Shown piece by piece: positions 6,278 through 10,391 of a stretch of 10,391 bases of DNA. A program made the position numbers and the translations under genes. Below the pieces are notes generated by a model. It was not told where the DNA came from and ran no database searches. It saw only the letters and a list, made by a program, of their open reading frames with translations. Every line of letters begins with the position of its first letter. Position 1 is the first letter of the stretch. This DNA is from Desulfuromonadaceae bacterium (GTDB lineage Bacteria; Desulfobacterota; Desulfuromonadia; Geobacterales; Pseudopelobacteraceae): NCBI GenBank assembly GCA_028686145.1, contig JAQUCQ010000091.1, positions 1 through 10,391 of the forward strand. The letters run 5' to 3'.

Positions 6278-7045
6278 GTGCCAACGATCTTAGTGACTAT
6301 TGCCTACGACGGCACGAACTATTCGGGATGGCAGGTGCAGCCAAACGGCCTTGCGGTGCAGCAGGTCGTTGAGGATGCGTTTGAACAGTTGTTGAAGGAG
6401 CGCGTGCAGGTGCGTTCATCCGGTCGCACCGATGCCGGAGTGCATGCCCGTGCCATGGCGGCTTCGTTTACGACGGACCGGGACCTTCCGTTGCGGGCTT
6501 TTGTGGAGGGCGCTAACCGCTTTCTTCCCGCTGATGTTGCTATCCAGACTGCCTGTATTGTTCCGGAGGGGTTCAAGCCGATTACCATGGCATATGCCAA
6601 GCAGTACCGCTATACCATCATAAATTCATTGGTCCGTTCACCATTAGACAGGCTATACAGCTGGCAGGTGCGGGAACCGCTCGATCTTGTCGCAATGGAG
6701 GAGGCTGCCGACCATTTTGTCGGCAGCCATGACTTTGCCGCGTTCCGTGCCTCTAACTGTGTGGCCAAGACCACGGTCAGACGGATTGACGCTGTTCAGA
6801 TACACCGGGAGGGTGCCCGTATTACCATTGACGTTATCGGTGGCGGGTTTCTCAAAAATATGGTGCGCGTCATGGTCGGCACGCTTGTTGACATAGGGAA
6901 AGGACGCTTTGCGCCGACAGACATTGACCGATTGTTGCAGAGTGGGGATAGAAAAGAGGCCGGCAGTACCGCACCGGCCTGTGGGTTATGCCTGATACAG
7001 GTGACTTACCCGGAGGAATTTACTTCTCTGCCAACAGGCGCTTGA
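6278..7045 (+). CDS. truA: tRNA pseudouridine(38-40) synthase TruA
   Basis: TruA converts uridines 38, 39 and 40 of the tRNA anticodon stem-loop to pseudouridine in the cytoplasm. The 255-residue protein has the N-terminal block IAYDGTNYSGWQVQPN (8-23) and the catalytic loop SGRTDAGVHA, with the nucleophile Asp52. The C-terminal domain shows FAAFRASNC, the GGGFLKNMVRVMVGTLVDIG block and the GLCL end. It begins with GTG, one base after the hslO stop, with no separate strong ribosome site, so translation is probably coupled to hslO. Its last 26 bases overlap the tail of the convergent TlpA-like gene. Confidence 0.96.
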   Translation: MPTILVTIAYDGTNYSGWQVQPNGLAVQQVVEDAFEQLLKERVQVRSSGRTDAGVHARAMAASFTTDRDLPLRAFVEGANRFLPADVAIQTACIVPEGFKPITMAYAKQYRYTIINSLVRSPLDRLYSWQVREPLDLVAMEEAADHFVGSHDFAAFRASNCVAKTTVRRIDAVQIHREGARITIDVIGGGFLKNMVRVMVGTLVDIGKGRFAPTDIDRLLQSGDRKEAGSTAPACGLCLIQVTYPEEFTSLPTGA

Positions 7046-7535
7046 TCGCCTGTTCAAGCACGCGAGGCATGTCATCAAAATAGCCGCGATACACTTCAGC
7101 AATTTTGCCTTTTTTATCAATCAGGTACATGACCGGCACTGACCTGATGCCAAAATCGGTTGTGGTCGAATCTCCTGCCAATGCCAGCGGGTAATTGACC
7201 TGGAATTCATCAGCAAATGATTTGATCGCATCAACTCCATCCTCGTCAACACTCAAGCCAAGAACCTGGAGGCCTTGCTTGCCATACTTCCGGTTCATCT
7301 CCACAAGATGGGGTATTGACTGACGGCATGGCGGGCACCATGTGGCAAAAAAATCGACGATCAGTACATAGCCACGATAATTTTCCAGGGATATCTTCTG
7401 CCCGGTGGTGGAGACGACCTTGAAGTTCGGAGAGGCCTGGCCCGAGCGGGGAGCCGCATCAGCCCGGCCGGTTACGGCCAGGAATGATGCGGCAATTGTG
7501 ACCAGCATGATTTTGATGGAAGAAGGAAAGTTCAT
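7020..7535 (-). CDS. Secreted TlpA/ResA-like thiol-disulfide oxidoreductase
   Basis: This 171-residue thioredoxin-fold protein is exported or anchored by residues 1-28 (hydrophobic core 9-22, possible AxA cleavage at ADA). The active site is WCPPC (Trp66, Cys67, Cys70) in VDFFATWCPPCRQS, and the cis-proline is Pro134 in RSVPVMYLID. The central insert LSVDEDGVDAIKSFADE is typical of the AhpC/TSA-like TlpA/ResA branch. Family members reduce apocytochrome c thiols before heme attachment or act in other periplasmic thiol reactions. The ATG is 5 bases after the thioredoxin stop, so the two form an operon, and no clear Shine-Dalgarno is seen. The CcsA-like gene nearby and the c-type cytochromes in the window make a cytochrome maturation role attractive, but this is inference. 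Its 3' end overlaps truA by 26 bases. Confidence 0.92.
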   Translation of the reverse strand: MNFPSSIKIMLVTIAASFLAVTGRADAAPRSGQASPNFKVVSTTGQKISLENYRGYVLIVDFFATWCPPCRQSIPHLVEMNRKYGKQGLQVLGLSVDEDGVDAIKSFADEFQVNYPLALAGDSTTTDFGIRSVPVMYLIDKKGKIAEVYRGYFDDMPRVLEQAIKRLLAEK

Positions 7536-7540
7536 TGTTA

Positions 7541-7870
7541 CTAGAGCGCTTTGGCTATCAGTGCGTCAAGTTGTGATTTTGGTACTGCTCCGACAACCTG
7601 ATCAACTACGACGCCATTCTTGAATAAAATTATGGTCGGGATACCACGCACACCATACTTTCCGGGCGTCGCCTGATTTTCATCGACATTTACCTTGCCA
7701 ATTTTTACTTTTCCTGCATTTTCATCGGCAACGGTATCAATTAAAGGTGCAATCGCTTTACAAGGTGCACACCACGTTGCCCAAAAATCAACGAGCACCG
7801 GGACGTCGGACTGCAACACTTCGCGGTCAAAATTTGCATCAGTAAATGCGAGGACGTTATCACTGGCCAT
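7541..7870 (-). CDS. trxA: Thioredoxin
   Basis: This 109-residue cytoplasmic thioredoxin is the general disulfide reductase that donates electrons to ribonucleotide reductase, peroxiredoxins and others. The active site is WCAPCK (Trp33, Cys34, Cys37), with Ala in place of the commoner Gly of WCGPC. Asp28 in VDFWATWC matches the buried acid, and Pro78 in RGIPTI is the cis-proline. The frame is open to 7990, but the ATG at 7870 has AAAGGAG (7879-7885) 8 bases upstream and gives the normal family start. It leads the two-gene operon with the TlpA-like gene and is divergent from the siroheme gene. Confidence 0.96.
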   Translation of the reverse strand: MASDNVLAFTDANFDREVLQSDVPVLVDFWATWCAPCKAIAPLIDTVADENAGKVKIGKVNVDENQATPGKYGVRGIPTIILFKNGVVVDQVVGAVPKSQLDALIAKAL

Positions 7871-7909
7871 CTGTAATTCTCCTTTGTGTACAAAATAACT
7901 TTTACGAAT

Positions 7910-7918
7910 GATATACCA
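7910..7918 (-). promoter_or_regulatory. Possible extended -10 promoter for the thioredoxin operon
   Basis: Read leftward, TGGTATATC (7918-7910) fits the extended -10 pattern TGnTATA-T. A TTGATT lies only 14 bases further upstream, too close for a normal -35, so the extended -10 would have to compensate. Transcription would start near 7903, giving a leader of about 33 bases with the AAAGGAG. Confidence 0.3.
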
Positions 7919-8025
7919 GTCACTGAAAAAATCAAGAGCAAACTCGGTGTGCCTCATAAACGTCTGCTCATATCGTTGAAATGGAAACACGGGGGGAGTA
8001 TGATGCCATTCATGGAGAATCAGGC

Positions 8026-8622
8026 ATGTCCACGCTGGCGCTGAACATACGAATGCAGGGCAAACTGGCTGTAATTATCGGTGGCGGGACGGTTGCCCTT
8101 CGCAAACTCCGTGCCTTGCTGGCGGCAGGCGCTTCTGTCAGGCTCGTGGCCATGAATATCTGCCCCGATATTGCTGCCATGAAAGATTCCGGCGCGTTTA
8201 CCGTAAGATTCGGCAGCTACAATATGGCCGACCTGGAAAATGCCTTTGTTGTGATCGCTGCAACCAACGATGACGTGGTGAATGAACAGATTTCGGCTGA
8301 TGCGCATGAGCGGGCGATTCTTGTTACCAATGCCGGTAATACGGCAGAGGGGGACTGCACTTTTCCGGCCGTAGTGAGGCGTGGCAATCTTGAAATAGCG
8401 GTTTCTACCGGCGGTATCTGCCCGACCTTTGCCGCGGATGTGCGGGACAGTATTGCCGAGCATATCGGGCATGAATATGGAATTATCCTTGATGAGTTGG
8501 CTAAAGAACGAGAAAAGCTGTTGACGAACGGGAGTTCAAGTACATACAATGTAAAAGTTTTACGCTCGCTTGCCAGGCGTTTGCTCGCCGAGATCGCTGA
8601 ATGCAAGGAAATATTGCCATGA
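8026..8622 (+). CDS. Siroheme synthase N-domain protein (precorrin-2 dehydrogenase/ferrochelatase, Met8/CysG-N family)
   Basis: Family members oxidise precorrin-2 to sirohydrochlorin with NAD+ and some also insert iron, giving siroheme. The 198-residue protein has the Rossmann motif IIGGGTVALRK (17-27), FVVIAATND (74-82), FPAVVRRGNLEIAVSTGG (113-130) and a helical C-terminal dimerisation region. My ungapped alignment by eye to remembered Salmonella CysG puts its essential Asp104 (NVVD) at Gly104 (TNAG) here, and phospho-Ser128 at Thr128. Catalysis may therefore be altered. The frame opens at 7981, but the ATG at 8026 has GGAGA (8014-8018) 7 bases upstream and aligns with family starts. The end overlaps the ccsA-like gene by ATGA. 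The methyltransferase part of CysG is absent, so a separate CobA/HemD fusion is expected elsewhere. Confidence 0.88.
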   Translation: MSTLALNIRMQGKLAVIIGGGTVALRKLRALLAAGASVRLVAMNICPDIAAMKDSGAFTVRFGSYNMADLENAFVVIAATNDDVVNEQISADAHERAILVTNAGNTAEGDCTFPAVVRRGNLEIAVSTGGICPTFAADVRDSIAEHIGHEYGIILDELAKEREKLLTNGSSSTYNVKVLRSLARRLLAEIAECKEILP

Positions 8623-9419
8623 CACATATGTTTTTCTTTCTGACTGCTGCTTTGTATGGCTGTGCTACAGCTGTCTATCTTGTCTGCCTTGTGCGAACAT
8701 CGCCGCTGCTGACACGATGGGCCAGTCGCTTGCTGACTGCCGGCTTCATCGCACACCTCCTTTCGACAATACACCTGGCCAGCAAGTTGAAATATCTGCC
8801 TCTTACAAACATGCAGGAATCATTGTCGTTTTTCAGCCTTGCTATTGTGGGCGGCTTTCTTTTTTTCGAGCGCAGATATAAAGTAACGACGCTCGGCTCT
8901 TTTATTACCCCTGTTGCACTTATGATGTTGGCGGCCTCAAGTTCTCTCCATGGAGAAGTGCGCCAGCTTCATCCTATCCTGCAGAGCAACTGGTTCTGGT
9001 TCCATGCAATGCTGGCTTTTATCAGCTATGCCTGCTTCACCATTGCCGCTGGCGTTGCCGTGATGTACCTGATTCAGAATTATTTTCTCAAAACCAAGCA
9101 GTTCGGGGCACTTTTCCAGAAACTCCCTTCCCTGGAAATAATGGACGAGATAAGTTATCGCTGCCTGACCGTTGGTTTCCCGCTATTAACGATCGCCATA
9201 ATATCCGGTTCCATCTGGTCCGAGCAGGCTATGGGGAGCTACTGGATATGGGATCCCAAACAGACCTGGTCGCTGATCATCTGGCTCATCTATGCGGCAC
9301 TTCTGCATGGTCGGCTCACCATAGGCTGGAGGGGAAAGCGGGCGGCCATTCTTGCAATTCTCGGTTTCGTTGTCGTGCTGTTCACATTTTTTGCCATGAA
9401 GCACAGTATCACCTGGTAG
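8619..9419 (+). CDS. ccsA: CcsA/HemX-like heme-handling membrane protein
   Basis: This 266-residue inner-membrane protein has about eight hydrophobic segments (roughly 5-25, 36-53, 66-83, 90-108, 124-152, 183-200, 217-231, 242-262). It carries the cytochrome c assembly signature: PLTNMQESLSFF (61-72) and the tryptophan-rich GSYWIWDPKQTW (206-217), followed by His230. Candidate heme-ligand histidines are His46 or His52, His129, His230 and His262. In system II cytochrome c maturation CcsA/ResC works with CcsB/ResB, which is absent here. Position directly before hemA and the short length resemble HemX of Bacillus hemAX operons, which lowers HemA levels. Both readings are possible. The ATG at 8619 overlaps the previous stop (ATGA) and has AAGGAA 8 bases upstream. 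Confidence 0.88.
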   Translation: MTHMFFFLTAALYGCATAVYLVCLVRTSPLLTRWASRLLTAGFIAHLLSTIHLASKLKYLPLTNMQESLSFFSLAIVGGFLFFERRYKVTTLGSFITPVALMMLAASSSLHGEVRQLHPILQSNWFWFHAMLAFISYACFTIAAGVAVMYLIQNYFLKTKQFGALFQKLPSLEIMDEISYRCLTVGFPLLTIAIISGSIWSEQAMGSYWIWDPKQTWSLIIWLIYAALLHGRLTIGWRGKRAAILAILGFVVVLFTFFAMKHSITW

Positions 9420-9464
9420 CTTTGCTCCCAGGATTTTATTTGTTATTCCGGACTGTTCCCAATC

Positions 9465-10391
9465 ATGAATATCATTGTTGTCGGCCTCTCTTACAAAACT
9501 GCTGCAGTTGAGATTCGCGAAAAAGTGGCATTTTCGCCCAACTGTATCGAAAAACCGCTTGGCGAACTGGTCAAACTTGAGGGTATTACCGAAGGGATAA
9601 TTGTCTCTACCTGCAACAGGGTCGAGATTTATGCCACGACCCGTGATATTGCCGGCGGCATAGCTCGCATCAAACGGTTTATAGCCGATTATCACCATCT
9701 GCAATTTGAAGCACTTGAGCCGCACCTGTACAGCCTCCATGCTGAGGCCGCCATCCGTCACGTCTTCCGGGTGGCTTCCAGTCTGGATTCAATGGTCATT
9801 GGCGAACCACAAATTCTGGGGCAGATTAAAACCTCCTACGGCTATGCCGCTGAATTCAAATCTTCCGGAATCATCCTCAATCGCTTTCTTCACAAGGCGT
9901 TTTCAGTAGCCAAACGCGTACGAACTGAAACCAAAATAGCTTCTTCTGCCGTTTCGGTAGCATTTGCTGCTGTTGAGCTGGCTAAAAAAATATTGGGCGA
10001 CCTTTCCGACAAAACGGTTATGCTGATTGGCGCCGGGGAAATGTGCGAGCTGGCTGCCAAGCACTTTCTCAATAGCGGTGCCAAAGGGGTTATGGTTACC
10101 AACCGCACCTTTGAGCGCGCAGAGAAGCTGGCTGAAGAATTCGGTGGTGTGGCGGTGCCATTCGAGGCGCTCTTCGATCACCTTCATCATGCCGATATTG
10201 TTCTTTCATCCACCGGTGCCCCGCACTGCATCATTGGCCCGCAAGATGTAAAGGATGTCCTCAAGCGGCGTAGATTCAAGCCGGTCTTCTTCATCGACAT
10301 TGCCGTGCCCCGTGACATTGACCCCAAGGTTGACGGGATCGAAAACGCCTATCTGTTTACGGTTGACCATCTTCAGGAGATAATTCAGGCA
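9465..10391 (+). CDS. hemA: Glutamyl-tRNA reductase HemA (3' end beyond the window)
   Basis: HemA reduces glutamyl-tRNA(Glu) with NADPH to glutamate-1-semialdehyde, the first committed step of C5-pathway tetrapyrrole synthesis. The visible 309 residues cover the catalytic and NADPH domains of a protein usually about 420-435 long. They include GLSYKTAAVEIRE (7-19), the nucleophile Cys50 in STCNRVEIY, His99 in IRHVFRVASSLDS, the signature GEPQILGQ (113-120), the nucleotide loop IGAGEM (188-193) and FFIDIAVPRDIDP (275-287). It starts 45 bases after the ccsA-like stop on the same strand. No convincing Shine-Dalgarno precedes the ATG (the nearest AGGA is about 31 bases away), so translation may be weak or regulated. 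It completes a siroheme-heme operon that probably continues with other hem genes. Confidence 0.96.
   Translation, partial: MNIIVVGLSYKTAAVEIREKVAFSPNCIEKPLGELVKLEGITEGIIVSTCNRVEIYATTRDIAGGIARIKRFIADYHHLQFEALEPHLYSLHAEAAIRHVFRVASSLDSMVIGEPQILGQIKTSYGYAAEFKSSGIILNRFLHKAFSVAKRVRTETKIASSAVSVAFAAVELAKKILGDLSDKTVMLIGAGEMCELAAKHFLNSGAKGVMVTNRTFERAEKLAEEFGGVAVPFEALFDHLHHADIVLSSTGAPHCIIGPQDVKDVLKRRRFKPVFFIDIAVPRDIDPKVDGIENAYLFTVDHLQEIIQA

Noticed and set aside
7766..7777. WCAPC instead of WCGPC in thioredoxin
   Set aside because: Ala at this position is common among bacterial thioredoxins and does not suggest a new function.
7871..7990. A 40-codon N-terminal extension of thioredoxin
   Set aside because: The extension contains the promoter-like region and the Shine-Dalgarno of the ATG at 7870. 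Thioredoxins are about 105-110 residues long.
9492..9494. Tyr in place of His in the HemA N-terminal motif (GLSYKTA)
   Set aside because: Tyr at this position also occurs in other HemA proteins, such as that of Bacillus subtilis as I recall it, so it is not unusual.
1..10391. Mobile elements, CRISPR arrays, tRNA or rRNA genes, phage genes
   Set aside because: No transposase or integrase frames, spaced direct repeats, cloverleaf-like sequences or rRNA-like segments were seen on either strand.

Overview
The window looks like chromosomal DNA of a diazotrophic, cytochrome-using anaerobe or microaerophile, most likely a member of the Geobacter/Pelobacter group (Desulfuromonadia/Geobacterales). 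The evidence is a MacA/CcpA-type di-heme cytochrome c peroxidase, a conventional NifH, and a siroheme synthase - CcsA/HemX-like protein - HemA cluster, a set I associate with that group. The group assignment is an inference from gene content; no rRNA or other marker is present.

Layout. At the left edge is the 5' end of a leftward gene (1-97) that I cannot name with confidence. A small secreted monoheme cytochrome c (397-723, +) faces a di-heme cytochrome c peroxidase (848-1888, -), and the two share a hairpin between their stops. Next come an unrecognised small membrane-anchored acidic protein (2037-2384, -), a strong bidirectional terminator (2566-2605) and nifH (2729-3592, -). nifH stands alone: no nifD or nifK follows it. 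It has a long leader containing an intrinsic terminator (3749-3790) about 160 bases before its start codon, and a perfect 12-base palindrome lies further upstream. A 435-base non-coding stretch then leads to a rightward set: a UDP-glucuronate 4-epimerase-like sugar enzyme (4309-5316), the redox-switched chaperone Hsp33 (5386-6276) and truA (6278-7045). truA overlaps tail to tail with a leftward thioredoxin pair: cytoplasmic thioredoxin (7541-7870), then a secreted TlpA/ResA-like protein (7020-7535). Divergent from thioredoxin is a tetrapyrrole operon: siroheme synthase N-domain protein (8026-8622), an eight-helix CcsA/HemX-like protein (8619-9419) and hemA (9465 to the window end, truncated).

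How the parts fit. Redox and heme biology dominate. HemA makes the tetrapyrrole precursor and the Met8-like protein would branch it to siroheme. The CcsA/HemX-like protein either handles heme or tunes HemA. The TlpA/ResA-like protein could keep cytochrome c thiols reduced. The cytochrome and peroxidase at the left are products of such a pathway. Hsp33 and thioredoxin are cytoplasmic redox-defence proteins.

Most interesting points: (1) the terminator inside the nifH leader, which suggests attenuation or antitermination of nitrogenase reductase, consistent with the antitermination layer reported for nif genes in Geobacter sulfurreducens; (2) a Met8/CysG-type protein in which the catalytic Asp104 position aligns without gaps to Gly; (3) a class I-like cytochrome c whose mature part has no methionine and no second histidine to ligate the heme iron. 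I found no mobile element, CRISPR array, tRNA or rRNA, and nothing I would call a wholly new multigene system.
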